Numbered from the stretch's first letter, positions 24,658 to 37,333 are shown. The stretch is DNA of 64,000 bases from Erigeron canadensis (GCF_010389155.1 NC_057766.1:29707516-29771515), one strand, 5' to 3'. The notes: a model not told the origin generated them from the letters alone. Made by a program: numbers and translations.

Positions 24658-24964
24658 TCTTAAATTGAATGCCGGTCATGAGGTAAAGCAATAATTTAAT
24701 ACAGTCGATAAGGAAACAAAAACTTCATTTTCACATGCAAACTATCATTCAATCTACCTTCTTCCACATATATATAGTATGTAAGTGTTTGTGTAAGCCT
24801 ACTGTACTGAATCTCATTGGCATTGATTTCAAATATTGTAATGCATTGTTATGCTAAGTTATATTTTATCAATGTAAGCTATGATTTAATGTGATGATTT
24901 CTTAGAAATGAACCAATATATGTTGCTTGTGATGCAATCCTCATTAAATTTGTAAATAGAAAGA

Positions 24965-25190
24965 TATGACTAAGGGTTCGATCCTCGCTCCCTGCAAAAT
25001 GGTCGGAGGTCCTTTGGAATCAGTCTCTCTAGTCTCAACCTTTGGGTAAGGGTAAGATTGTCTACATCTCATCTCTCCCATCCCTCGTGTAGGGAGTCTC
25101 TCCAATGTTGGGTAAGGATAAGACTGCTTACATCTCACCTCCAGTCTCTCACATATATCGTAAAAGACAGGATTGGGACACTGTTGATTT
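24965..25190 (+). repeat. SINE-like remnant
   Basis: GGGTTCGATCCTCGCTCCC resembles a tRNA T-arm/box B. It is followed by a body with two diverged copies of GGGTAAGGxTAAGAxTG.xTACATCTCA and a T-run at about 25187-25197. No box A is visible, so it is probably a 5'-truncated SINE. Confidence 0.45.
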
Positions 25191-26527
25191 TTTTTTGAGA
25201 AAATATGTTTAATTAACCCGTTTCTTACTAACCGGCCGTTGTGTTGCTCTATGTACTAACAATAATCCATGATAATCCATGTATTTGATGTAACAAAATT
25301 ATAATCATAACATGATACCAGAGTTAATTACTAATATAACTAGTTGGTATTGTACCACAGAGTACGTATCAATCGTTTATAAGAATTGAAAAGGGTATAT
25401 ACAAGCAGGATCAAAAATATTCTACAGAAAAATAGAAAATCCTACTCGATCACTAACCAGTCACATTGCTGTTACACCACTGAACATTTTTAAAGATGAT
25501 AAATTGATAATAGATGTATTTGATCAAAGGCGTTTATGTTGAGATGCAGAATTTTATCACAGTTCAAATGGGTTGGGCTCTTGGGCTGGGTTGGTTGTTG
25601 TTCGCACATGCATTTACGCTTTAATTTGTTGTCCATTAGAAGTTTTTTTAACATAACTTCATTCAAGGGAAATATTTAATAGACATGTATAAAAATGTTG
25701 TATTCCGATCATTATTTATATTTTCAGCAGTTGATGATATTCAAGGTGCAAAACGTTTATACCTGGTAACAACTTTTAATCTCTTTGACTCGGCCCATTG
25801 GACTATTTTAAACTTTCGTTTTTTTTTATATTGTTATAGTACTTATAGTTTGATCCATAATTACAACATTTCAATTAAACTAAGCTTAATTAACCACCTC
25901 AACTGCTCGACTTAACCCGTATATAATTATGCAAAATGAACCAAAGTACTATGCATCAAGATTAATTATGATATAGACTACAATATATGATATATGTATA
26001 CATCGATATATTGATAATATTACGTACTAGCTAGATCAATATTTTGAGCTGTATGTTAGCATAAAGTACTTCTTTTTCTGTAACTATGTAAGTAACCAAG
26101 TAAGTATGTTTTGTAACTTGAACATGTATAAGTACGTACCCTTTTCGGAATATAAGCATTAGTACTAAAGAGCAAATCGAATGCCAGCAGGAACAAAGAG
26201 AATAAAGAAGAGTAAAGATATTCATATTAGATTAAAGTTTAAAAAGAACATAAATAATTTGACTGCCAAAAGAGAGAAGAAAAAAAAAGGCTGCTACTAA
26301 TAAAACTAAAGCTTAATAATAATAAAAAAAAAAACAAAAACCAAGATCTAATCTAATACATCTTCATCCTAACGTAAAGAATTTAATTTGAACAAGCCAA
26401 AAATTTAAAAAAAAAAAAAAAAAAGGGGTCATCCTCACATTTCCATGTCATCATCAGTAAAACGTACTCCACTGCACCATACGATACGACACGTCACATT
26501 TTACGTTTCTTTTTTTATTTTTATTTT
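25191..26527. other. Intergenic between RADIALIS-like and HAN-like genes
   Basis: No gene seen. The last 300 bases probably hold the 3' UTR of the minus-strand GATA gene. A run of 20 A ending near 26424 is present. Confidence 0.55.
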
Positions 26528-27410
26528 TCATCTAGTGAAATCATGAACAAGGCCTGGTCTGTCAGTGACATTGAGACGCCATGAGAGGAACGGCGAATCT
26601 CTGTCGTCCATTTCGTGATCCGCCATGAACCTGTACTCATTGGACACTGCAGCTGGTGAGTAGCATGATGGCATTTTGTGGGCTGATTGTGAGTAATCAT
26701 TGGCCCATTGGTTGCCATTATTATTATTCATCATGTATTGGTGGCCGTGGTGGTGGTGATGGTATCCTTGATCTGTTGTGTCGCTACCACCAGTTGTCGC
26801 TGCTGCTGCCGCATTGGCTCGTCGCTCCTCTTTCTTGTATCGAATTCCACATGCATTGCACAATGACTACAAATACATATATAAACAATGCTTAGAAATC
26901 TAGTTTGCTAATATTATCTGATTACCGTGTTTGTATGAAATAGTACCTTATTAAAAACCACACAATATATAATATAATAATATATATTTATATATGTACC
27001 TTAGGTCCGCGAGGTCCATTTCTCCAAAGTGGAGTAGAAGTGGTGTCACAATTAGCACACCGTCTCGAAAAAAGGCTATCCGCATTACCAGAAGCATTAT
27101 TATTGCCACCACCGCCGCCACGATTGGCTTTATGTGCCGAAGGTGCGTTGGAAGATTGCAAAATGTTCCACCAATTAGACCCACGACGTTTCTCGTGGTG
27201 CGTTTTTTCGTAGTCGTTTGACGATAAACGAGTAGACGGGGTACCTAAAGACAAAGTACAATCAACCGAAGAAGGGGAAGAACCATAAGAAGAAGGACAC
27301 ATTTCTTGGTCATATGGCATTGGAAATATGGATGAGAATGAGTTGGGCTGGTAATGGTAGAGACCACATGAACATGGACCCATCATGGTTGCACCAGTGC
27401 ACCTATTCAT
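26528..27410 (-). CDS. HAN: HAN-like GATA zinc-finger transcription factor
   Basis: Two exons, 27410-27000 and 26866-26528, joined by a GT-AG intron in phase 0, give 249 aa. The intron splits the zinc finger after GPRGPK, the usual class B GATA position. The HAN motif SVDCTLSLGTPSTR is at residues 48-61. The finger is C118-X2-C121-X18-C140-X2-C143 (CANCDTTSTPLWRNGPRGPK, then SLCNACG). The C-terminus PFLSWRLNVTDRPGLVHDF is the family's conserved end. Low-complexity G, A, H and N runs lie between. Known: HANABA TARANU and its paralogues (Arabidopsis GATA18/19/20) are nuclear regulators of shoot meristem, floral organ boundary and embryo patterning. HAN itself versus a HAN-LIKE paralogue cannot be decided here. 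Confidence 0.94.
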
Positions 27411-27623
27411 GGTTTACTAGTATTTTTTTTTTGTGTCAAAATTTGAGTAACAAAACTAAATAATGAATGAGATGATGAAATAGGGGTCAAAGAGTGTGGC
27501 AGAGTTTTAACGTGGGTATTTGAGTATGTTACTATGTAAGTAGGATTTTTGTGGGGCCAGTAGAGAAGTAGTAGTATTGGGAGAGATTTTGTTTTGCAAT
27601 GAGAGAAGTGGTGGATTGAAGGT

Positions 27624-27633
27624 GTTTATATAG
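27624..27633 (-). promoter_or_regulatory. TATA box of the HAN-like gene
   Basis: On the minus strand CTATATAAACA lies about 215 bases upstream of the ATG, giving a 5' UTR of roughly 180 bases. Confidence 0.65.
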
Positions 27634-27885
27634 GTGTACAAATGTGGGCCCGGTCGATGTGGAGTTGCAGGAGTGAATATTCCACATATGTTGTTGTTTT
27701 TTTGTCGTTTTGTCTTGTTTCTTGCAAGTATGACGAGTGTAGTGTACACTTTTCACAACACAAGAATAAACTAAAGATGTGTACAAACTAGAACTAGTTG
27801 AATGTATAATCGTGTTTTTCGTCTAAGCTTGAATATTGAATTGTAGAATTAAAAATAGTTATTGTACATGAAAATAAAAAAAATC

Positions 27886-28320
27886 AATAATGTTTTAATC
27901 ATTTAACTTTCATATAATAATCTTTTTGGATACTTAACTTTTTTTTTGAAACGATATAATCCTAAACTTTAAAACAATAATGGTTTTAACCGTTTAACTT
28001 TGAATTTAAATAAATTAAGCACTTAACTAAAATCATAATCGTTTTAATAACTTAGTATTTATTCAAATTGGTAAAAGCACTTAACTTGAAACGTGTTTGA
28101 CCCGCAATAACCCAAAACGTTAATTGATTCTATCATTTTGATAGGAACTTAAGTGTAAAAAACAATGACGGCTTGTAAATTAATTAGGTGATTAAATCAT
28201 TCAAAATAAAAATTAGATAGTTAAAACGATTCTTTTTTCAAAGTGTAGAATTAAATCATCCAAAAAAAAGAAGTGGTTAAAATAATTATTGTACCAAAAT
28301 TAAGTGATTAAAACATTATT
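27886..28320. repeat. MITE with AATAATGTTTTAATCA ends
   Basis: The left end, AATAATGTTTTAATCATTTA, and the right end (reverse complement AATAATGTTTTAATCACTTA) match at 19 of 20 positions. The interior carries repeated TTTAACTTT/TTAAACG-type motifs in both orientations. It lies in the upstream region of the HAN-like gene. Confidence 0.65.
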
Positions 28321-28430
28321 ATTACTAATAAAAATTGTGTATACTCTAATGCATACATCATTTAATCATTTTAGAAAACTTAATTTTTCATTCATTAATG
28401 AAACAGAGTTAGTAAAGGTAAATTTAAATA

Positions 28431-29039
28431 TCTCTATATATAATAAAACAAATCTCTATATCTCTATATGTAATAAAACAAAATTGTTATGACATAATCA
28501 TTTTACAAAAATAGTTTACGTGTCACCTCTACAATTTTTAAAAAGCTTAATTCTTTTTTCTTTAAATTATTTATGATGTCAAAAATACTTTCCTTCTTTA
28601 AATTTATTTTATTTATATTATTTATGATGTAGTTTTTGTATAAAAATGTTTTTATTTTATTTGAAAACTCTAATAATTTATAAATAGTATTTTAAATTTT
28701 CATTATATAAATAATTTTTTATAATAGATGTTTAAATTATTCGTATATCATGCGGGTTAATAAGCTAATTATATTTATTTGAAATATAAGGTATATTATT
28801 CTGAAGTTATGAATAATATATTTGTATTTGTTTTCTATGCACACTAAGTATATATTTAATACAAAAAAAACTTGAAGATAGTTATATGTATTTTGATTAT
28901 CAAAACAAAAAAATGTTTAGTAAATTATCACATTGATTAAAAATAGGACTCAATCAATTTCATCTCAACTTTAATGAAAAGGATCATTTTTTAAAACCTT
29001 CATTAATATGTTCGGGCTAAACCCGGGTTAATTAGCTAG
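28431..29039 (+). mobile_element. Tandem or nested short Helitrons
   Basis: 5' starts A|TCTCTATATATAATAAAAC at 28431 and a second TCTCTATATGTAATAAAAC at 28461. There are two 3' ends: CGTATATCATGCGGGTTAAT then AAGCTAA|T at 28768, and CGGGCTAAACCCGGGTTAAT then TAGCTAG|T at 29039. Both have a short hairpin about 10 bases before CTRR. A 308-bp unit (28461-28768) inside a 609-bp unit (28431-29039) explains the pattern. The AATAAAACAAA core is shared with the Helitron starting at 17199. Non-coding. Confidence 0.75.
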
Positions 29040-32000
29040 TTATAAACATGTAAGAGGTTGGTAACATAACTAAATATTCATAAAAAGTATTTGAATTAGA
29101 TTTTCTTTGGTTAAACTTAATGGTTGATTAAAATTGAAATAACTTGCATGAGGTGTAAACTTACAATTTTAGGACCAAATAGCAATTAAGGTTAAAATAC
29201 ATAAGCTAATTATTGTCATTAGGTTCAATTTAACGAGGAAAAGAAGAAGAAAATTGCATAAAAAAATTATAAATCATAGAATATTATACATTATATTAAA
29301 AAGATAACAAGGATATAAGATGGATGATGGATATGATCGACTGATTCTTAGCTTTGTATCTGTCTTTTTGTCCTGTCAGTTATTTCATGATCTAATGTCT
29401 ATCAAGAGATTTTATTCCCATGGAGGTAGAACATGAGGGACAAGAGGTGAATCCCGTTTGCTTATAAATGAAGTTAATACTAAAGTAAATATAAATATGA
29501 TAAAAAATGGTCGATAGGTAGCTACATGGAGCCTCAATTTGTTGTCATGATAACTCATTGTGCTAGAATGATTGCCATTAATATTTTCACTATAGATGTT
29601 TGAAATATCTACAATGCTAAAAATATATAGCCCAAACTTTACAAATTACAAAACAAAATCTATGAAAGTATAAGCAAACATCCACCTTTATTAAGTAAAA
29701 GTGAGATAGACCATAATAGTTTTATTATCAAAATTAACAAAATAATAAACATATATAATTTTAAAGTGGATGTTATTACACAAATAGTTATTTTCAAAGA
29801 TAGATTAAACTGCTTCATAGATGTATAGATTGGAATCATAGTGATAGAGTTCTACTTAAGAAGATGCAATCGTCCGATATGAAAATGATAATCCATCTTA
29901 ATAGTTGAAACTATTTCACCAAAATTTAAGCATATAGATAATTAGAAAACTATAATGCGAGTAGTATATTTTTTTAGAAGGCATTCTAATCTATTCTCCA
30001 TAAATATAAGAAGTAGACTCGAAACTAAGTAGATTCTTAATATTAAAAACTTTATCAATGAGCCATCAACTTTATTGGCAATGCAAAGTATTTAAAAAAA
30101 AAGATAGATTGAATTCAAAATGGTAGTATAAGATTGAGAGAGGGTTTTGAGGGGGATGGTCAAAAGAGGCCACGTGACCAGGAGGGAACAGTCTTCCATG
30201 GATCATCATCTACTTCTCCGATCACGAGGCACGACACACAATCTCCTTTCTCATAATTACCATTATGCCCTTAACCTTCTAATTAGGTTCCTTACCTTAA
30301 GCAAAGAATATTCATTAAGTACGTACGTCTTGTCCACCTCAAGTCCATCAACGGTCAACTTTTTGCTTGTACTAGTGACTAGTGTGTTTTGGGAATCGTA
30401 CATTTGTAAGGAATTTAAATATGTAGCAACCTTAATTTGTTTGCATCTACTAAGTGAACTATCTATACGTAATTTTGTGTCTGTATCTAGCTATAAAGAC
30501 ATTAATAATAAATAATGGAGTATAAATGAGTGATTTTGTTATATATATGAAATTTAAAGAAGTAATTAGTAATGTATCTTTTTATGCTTTTAAGTTGAAT
30601 TTTGCTAAGGATGACAATTGTGTTTATTTATTTATTTTTATTTTTTCCTGACTAGCATTTCGTATATATTAATGTGATCACTTTCCAACATGGGCATGGA
30701 CTAATATATTACTCATAGTTACAATTTTATACAACCTAACAATTTTAAAAAATATAGTTGCAACTATATGTTAAAAAAAATAAAATAATATATGCAACTA
30801 ATTTAGTACACTAAAATCCCCTTAAAAATTTTGTTAATTAAGTTTCGTAGAATGAATTGAAAACAATGACTTAAACAATATTTCTCTTTAAATTTCAGTC
30901 ACTAATCATGTTATTTGTCAATACTAAAGTACTAAACATTTTATATGTTTAATAATTACTCTTATCAAAACCCTTTAATTTAAGATATGTGTTTCCAATG
31001 GCATTTTTGCATCGGTTCAACAAACTAATAAAACCAAATGAGGCCGGTGGTCCATATAAGAATTAGCCGAACAAAGGGATATGGTCAATATGGCTAAGGC
31101 TTAAGAGATTGTAAAGTATTGTCGTAGTGAGAGGTGGGAGAATTGAACTAGCTAGCCGTGCGGTCACGTGATTGGTGAAACAATGTGGCTAAGTTTGGGG
31201 GAGTGGGGGTCCAAGCCAGGGTGGTCAGTGGGTCACACTCAGAGTAGTCATAGTGAGAGAAAAGAAAAAGAGGGAATCAATAGATTTTGGTTATGATTAT
31301 AAAAAGAGAGAAAGGGGTTGATAGAAATGGTAGATAGATACTACTGCAATCATCAAAGCAACCTATTTTCCTCTGGGTTTTGGGCAAAATCTTTGACCCA
31401 AATTATTACTGCTTATTATAAAAGACCAACATAGAAAAAAGCAATAATTTTACACTCTTGCTCTCAAAAACATATACATATTGTCCTACAATCATTTCTC
31501 ATAATACCTCATAATTAATATTGTGATATATATAAAATTTACACATTAAAAAAGCTAAACTATATAATCCTAGTTAAAATATTTTTGTACCAACCACAGC
31601 TATTCTATTTGTAACAATTGATCAAATATATGACATCTTTAACAACACAAAATGTAACAAAATAAAGCATAAGTATATGTTGTTACCATGTTACATATAT
31701 AACTCTAGTTCTTATAGATATATGTCATATTAGACTAATACTCATGATCAAATGACAACATATTAGAGTTAACAATATCCCCTAACACAAATCAACGATT
31801 AGAAATGTTACGTGTTTTCAAAAGTTAATTAATACGGGACAATTGAGATATAATCTTTGCAAGAACCGGAGTTTATTAAAAGAAAAGATAGATTTGAGCG
31901 AAAAATCCTCAATAATGATTATTAACTAGTGGTAATCAAGCATGGAAAACTTATTTTGATAAGAGAGATGTGATTTGAATGGGAAAATTGGGAATGGGCA

Positions 32001-32738
32001 TAAGAGAAGGTAAGGTGAGTCAAAGTAAAAAAAAATTGGTCAAAAAGACCATGTGGTTGTATTACTTGGGGTGTAATCTAGGGACAAATATAGGGCAAGA
32101 ACAATTTAGAAAACAGACAAAAGGTGAAAGGGGTCCACATTGACAGCCACAGTGATAGTCCACATCCCCAAAGAAAGAACAAACACAACTTCCTTTGGAA
32201 TATGAAATCGAATCGACAAAAAGATTCAAACAAAACATCAAAACACTTGGAGAGCGAGAGAATCAGATCGTCTTGAGATTCGTGAGTTGCTGTGTTATAC
32301 ACGTAGCTTACAATATATATTCTGGGAGTCCTTTAAGTTTATTATACTATTTAGAAAAATGAAACTATATCGTCTCATGTATTATATTGATTTACTAGAT
32401 ATGAGTTTTATGTAGTATTATGCATTTTAAGTATCAAATTAATATATGAGACCAGAATGTTTTTATCTATTTATTTTTTTATAGATCAACCATTAGATGA
32501 TATATGATTATATATATGTCAAAATGAGATTAAACAAATGAAATAAGTATAAACGCATATCAACGTTTATATGTGTACGTAAAAGAGAAAATGAACACAA
32601 CAATTAATTAACATAACATTGTTCTTGTATTGGTTTTTTACTTTCTCGAAAAATATATAGCTCTTAGATATTGATAATTTGATAAATTAACTATATAATA
32701 TTGGTATTCGTTGATATTGATGCATATGTATATATATA
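29040..32738. other. Long intergenic stretch with GC-richer islands
   Basis: No gene with a recognisable product. Islands at about 30155-30240 (CCACGTGACCAGGAGGGAAC), 31020-31260 (CGGTCACGTGATTGG) and 32040-32240 stand out from the AT-rich background and carry G-box cores CACGTG. TATA-like motifs occur near 31415. They may be regulatory for the HAN-like gene or remnants of old elements. An open frame at 30147-30515 has no protein-like features. Confidence 0.4.
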
Positions 32739-33070
32739 CTAGGTGTTTTACCCGCACGATGTGCGGTTATTAAATTTATTTTTTGAAAATAATTTTGACA
32801 CGGATAATAAAAAAAATTGGTTTAATGATAAAAAATTTATTTATAAATTACCGAGTATAATTTATATGTGTGAATAACAAACAAACTTACATGTTAATAA
32901 TTTTATTGAACCTGATTAAGTTGACTATACATGTAAAAATCTAAATAATATATATATATTTTTTTTTGTCAAAATCAAACAATAACCATAAAAAATTCCA
33001 TAAACCCCAAAATAGTTTATTAATATTTATATTTGATGAGAATTTATTAAAATATGTTGCCATATATAGA
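32739..33070 (-). mobile_element. Helitron 3' end, body to the right
   Basis: Minus strand: the perfect hairpin CCGCACATCGTGCGG, then GTAAAACACCTAG|T ending at 32739. This is a textbook plant Helitron 3' terminus. The 5' end is uncertain: TCTATATATGGCAACATA starting at 33070 would give 332 bp, in line with the other copies, but the flanking base there is not A. Confidence 0.6.
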
Positions 33071-33270
33071 ATTTTTGAAATTCATTAAATATGTTTAAAT
33101 AAGATAATTATATAAAAATTATAAAAATGACATATGAGATAAAAGCTTATGTATTAATTTTTAAAAATAGCTTTAAATTGAAAGATGCTTTAAAATGTTA
33201 GGATAACTACTCTTTCTATATATATATATATATATATTTTCTATTACAAAAGCATATCTATTGCAAATAA

Positions 33271-33398
33271 TAGTAATCAATCCACGTGCCATCTTAATAT
33301 CGCTGCTTTCAAAATTACGGTCCATGTTGGGAAGAGGTTTGCATGCATGTAAAAACGTAAATCAACGAGATTAAGGTGGCACGTGGATTGGATTACTA
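33271..33398. repeat. Inverted repeat with G-box in both arms
   Basis: The left arm TAGTAATCAATCCACGTGCC.. (33271-33302) pairs with the right arm ..GGCACGTGGATTGGATTACTA (33366-33398) with few mismatches, around a loop of about 65 bases. It could be a small MITE or the stem of a small-RNA hairpin; no known plant microRNA sequence is recognised in it. Confidence 0.55.
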
Positions 33399-33628
33399 TA
33401 GTATTACGTGTTAATTTGGGGTCAATAAATGCATGTATGCGTATGATGATTAGCACATTTGCAATCTTTCGTAATTCGTTCCCAGCCGCAATAGGGGACC
33501 TACAATATCCAACTCACCAACCTTCCTTCATCATTATTCTTCTACTTTCGTTTTTGGATTGATGTGTCTGGTTGACCCATATATATGCCTATCCAATCCT
33601 ATTTACTTTGACGAATTTTAACTCTGAA

Positions 33629-33975
33629 GGGCAAGGGTGTAGTGCCGTTTTGCTAAATTTTTGGTAAATTTTCAACCAATCACAAATGGCCATGTGGCAA
33701 TGCCAAACTTTGCCAATTTGTTGTCAATTTTAGCCAATATAGATGGTCTAGTGCCAATGGAAGTCAATTTGCCAATGTCCCTACTTTATATTTAATATAT
33801 AAACAATTATACACTCAAAGACTTTACCCAACGTTCACATGCATCGGCCAAATATAGCCGATCACCCTTGCCGATTTTTGTCGATTCTTGCCAATAAATG
33901 TGGTGTAACAAAGCCAAATAGCCAATCTATGCCAAACTAACTTGCCGATACTTTTTGCCGACTACACCCTTGCCC
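33629..33975. repeat. MITE with GGGCAAGGGTGTAGT ends
   Basis: The perfect 15-bp terminal inverted repeat GGGCAAGGGTGTAGT is at both ends. The interior is rich in TTGCCAA/TTGGCAA-type motifs (TGCCAA occurs many times). No clear target duplication, so the superfamily is not assigned. Confidence 0.75.
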
Positions 33976-34029
33976 ATAAAGATTTAAATCATGTTAGTTT
34001 TAATCGGGTTTCTGTTTGAACATTTCTTT

Positions 34030-34115
34030 TCTTAATCAGATGGGAGAAAATCTTCCACTAATACACGTGAAGGCACAAAAGTTAATAGAAGTAAACCTTG
34101 TCCTCTCAAACTCGA
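34030..34115. repeat. Diverged fragment of the 18.4-kb SINE-like element
   Basis: GATGGGAGAAAATCTTCCAC, then AAGGCAC and TTAATAGAAGTAAACC, parallel the body at 18527-18600 in order and spacing. No head or tail is kept. Confidence 0.5.
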
Positions 34116-34478
34116 ACTTGACTATACCTAAACCAAGTTCTCATGAAAAAAAATTTATATCCACCTTAAAGCTTAAACATAATATCTCACTTAAATGGAG
34201 ATAGTCAATTTTACTATTGACTTAATGCTCAATGACATACAATCCTATTTACTATTATTATGTGTTATATTTTACACACATATAAACCTAATGTAAGGCA
34301 TAAAAAATTAAATGTTTATATTATATGTTATAGAAAAATGATGTTTTCCTTTTAAAGATCATTCTAATAATTTTCTAAATAATATGAGCACGACATTTTG
34401 TAAAACTATTTTTATTTTCTACAGAAATGAATTAATGGATACAGTACTTATTATGTGGTCATGATGTTAAGTTATTTA

Positions 34479-36430
34479 TTAGGGGTGCGCTCTCAACAAT
34501 CCCTTTGTGCCTCAAATCGTGTGGAGAAAATAATGGAAAAAGGATGATGTCGTGATGATATAATGAGAGAAAAAATAGTCTCAGTCAGCGCTACATCAGC
34601 AAAAATACTCCAATGACTAATCTTCACAAAACATACCCAATACAATGACTAGTCTTAGACCCATCAATTATTTAATTCTACCATTTTATTTACAGGTTAC
34701 ACTTTTAACCCTTCATAATATAAATTAAACACGTTTTACTTCATTAAAACAAAATCTAAATAAAACACATAACTTCATTAAAAATAAAAATACATTAGAA
34801 CATAAAAAAAATACAATAAAAAAACACACAACCTAAAAATTGGAAAAAAAAAAAAAACCCGACATTCTTATTTAAAAAAACAAAACTAAACTAAGCTAAA
34901 CAAATTGTTGTCGGGACCGAAAAGGAAGCCTTTGTACTCGATCATCAGTTTCTACATCGCTTCTTTGATGAACCTCTTTTCTTCCTCATCACACTCAGTT
35001 TGGCCCATAAACAAAAGAATCGTGTATATGGTGCACTTTCTTTCTTCCTCACGAATGGCCGCCAACGATTGTTGTTGTTCTTCCAAAACTGCTTGCTTGG
35101 TACACCCAAGTCTGTCGAGCCGAGCGGCTAGGTCGGAAGCTGAAGAGCGAGTAAACCCCGCATCGAAAGACGTCGAGGTTCGCGAAGCCTTTGCCTTCGA
35201 AGGGGGTAAACGCATCTGGACCAAAAAGGTCATTGTCTCCAAGGTCTACTGGCTCGAATTGGGGCTCCTCCTCATCATCACTATCAACAACATTAACAAT
35301 GTTTTTCCTTTTATGCAAGCTTCGACCCATAACATCATATGGCATGAAGAACATTGGCCTATCTTTATCAAGCAACCTGAATGTGGGTTTGAGTAAAGTA
35401 CTTTGAACGCGCTTCTTCCATGACTTGGCATTATTCTCCCCGCTACTCCGGTGCCTATCATAACTTGCCCAAATTGCATTGAACTTTGCAACCGCTGCTT
35501 TGATCTTTCTCCATTTGCTAGTAATCTGATTGACTATTCTTTGGTTGTTGGGGAATCTTGCATTGTAGTTTTCTATGATCCCCCCCCCCCCCAAAAAAAA
35601 AAAAAGAATTGTCGGATTAGTGTTTTCCATGCATTGGATCCTCTGAGCATCGACCCAACACTCTGTGAGAACTTTCATTTCCAACTCACTCCAATGTGAT
35701 GAGTTTGCAGAAGGTTGTTTTGGTTGTTTGTTTTTCTTCGTGCGTTTGGACATGGTTTTGACCTTGGTACACTTTAGTTGTGTTTCGGGAATGGATTGGG
35801 GTGTGGGAACAGATTTAGGTGTGGGAACAAATGGTGGTGTGGGAAAGGATTGGGGTGTTTCTTGTGCAAAATCGGGTTGTTGATAAGCTCATGCCGCTGA
35901 TGATCCCTCATGGTAGAAATTAGGGGGTTGTTGCGAAAGTTGAGCGTAATAAGCTACCATGAATTGTTGAAAATGGGGGTCATTTGGATGTGGACTCATA
36001 GGTTGGAGTGGTGGTTGGTTCGAGAACGATTGATTCAAATCGTTCAAAGCGTTAAAAAACTCATCGGATCTTTGGTTGTTGAAGTTTGACATGGTTTGTA
36101 GTTAAAATGGATTTGTATGTGTTAATATAACTGAATAATGAAGGAGTGGTGTGATTTGGTGCTACAATGGAAGTGTATATATCGGAATTTAGAAAAACTA
36201 GCTGTTAGGTACTAAAAGTGTCACTTTTTTAAACTTGTTTTGGTCAAAACGATCATTATAGGGACCTGTTTTTCCAAATTCAGAATTTTTTTTTTTTGTC
36301 TTCTTCCTTAAATCCGACCATTGCATTCAAAAATAATAGTAGAAAAAATATCATGCAAAGCCTCTCGTCCTTGGAGGAACGAGTGTGAGGGACGAATCAA
36401 TGGAACGAGTGGGGGATGAGTCACACCTAA
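34479..36430 (-). mobile_element. Possible PIF/Harbinger element carrying a SANT-type ORF
   Basis: TTA followed by GGGGTGCGCTC at the left and GGTGTGACTC (reverse complement) before TAA at the right could be imperfect terminal repeats with a TTA target duplication. They enclose the broken SANT-domain gene. ORF1 proteins of PIF/Harbinger elements carry this type of Myb/SANT domain. The boundaries are inferred. Confidence 0.35.
34952..36092 (-). pseudogene. Broken Myb/SANT transposon-type protein (NAM-associated-like)
   Basis: Reads from ATG at 36092 (MSNFNNQRSDEFFNALNDL) into a Pro/Gln-rich region (FMVAYYAQLSQQPP), then KKNKQPKQP, a SANT-like domain (HWSELEMKVLTECWVDAQ, then IVNQITSKWRKIKAAVAKF) and an acidic stretch. 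The C-terminus is DAGFTRSSASDLAARLDRL with a coiled end. Breaks: an in-frame TGA at about 35887, a 13-C/13-A homopolymer at 35580-35605 that replaces part of the SANT domain by FFFLGGGG, and a one-base frameshift near 35200-35215. Such proteins are often misnamed in plant genomes (for example GST T3-like) and are abundant transposon ORF1 relatives. The homopolymer could partly be a sequencing error; the TGA and the frameshift could not both be. Confidence 0.75.
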
Positions 36431-37333
36431 TGGTGTGGACTCGTCCGTCCATGGGGAACGAGCCCGAGACAAACCAACTGGTCATCCTCTTATGTGTTTT
36501 TATTAAAAGAATTTATCATTGTCTGTTAGAACATGAACAAATTGGTGAAGCAACTTCTTTTAGCAAAAATATAATGTATATACAACAAGTAATTATGTAT
36601 GTTGTTTTTAAAAACTAAAATATTCCTTTAATGAAACCAAAACCTTTAAAAGAACATCAAATCAAAATAATAATATTACTTTCTAATTAAGACAGCTTAA
36701 TCGCAAATGTTTAATTTTTTCTTGTGAAGAATACGTCTTTATTTTTTTTATAATGTGCTACAAGTAAGACAAAGATAGCATGAGACAATGTAAGCAGCTA
36801 TTTCAAGTTTGATACATTATGATTTATAATGGGGCTTCCTATTAATACCTCTTTTTGTTTATTGACACTCCTAGAAGGAACGAATTTCGCTTCATCTGAC
36901 CTTACACTTTTCTATCATACTGTTGTCTTACGTCACTTCAAGCTGACATGTTAGAGCAGAAGGGGCGAATTTTTAAGCAAAAGGGGAAAAATATGTCACT
37001 TTTTCCCATCTGACGTTGGCCATGGTATGATTTGGGTTTCATTAGGATTCGTAAAAGTGGTTTTAATATGACCGGTGTTGAAAAAAGCGGATTTTTTTTG
37101 GGTTATTGTTTAGGTGTCTTTAATATGTCCCAGTCAATAAGAAAAGCGAGTTCTATTTAGAGGGTTCTATTTATGTGGCCTTAATATGTCCAGATCAATA
37201 AGAATAATGGGTTTTATTTAATGTACCCTGTTTTCATTTGTGTAGCAGTGCCATAATTATATAAAATGTTGTTCGATTTCCTAGTCAAGGGTAGATCAAA
37301 CAAAATGCAACCGATGATATGTCTATGTTATTA
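36431..37333. other. Intergenic, no gene seen
   Basis: Non-coding. A pair of related short blocks (GGAACGAATTTCGC.. near 36876 and AAGGGGCGAATTTT near 36960) resembles the block at 39025-39170 and is probably repeat debris. Confidence 0.5.

Noticed and set aside
26400..26425. Poly-A run as a retroposon tail
   Set aside because: No element body or target duplication found beside it.
30147..30515. 122-codon open frame on the plus strand
   Set aside because: No domain, odd composition, no promoter or splice context; likely chance.
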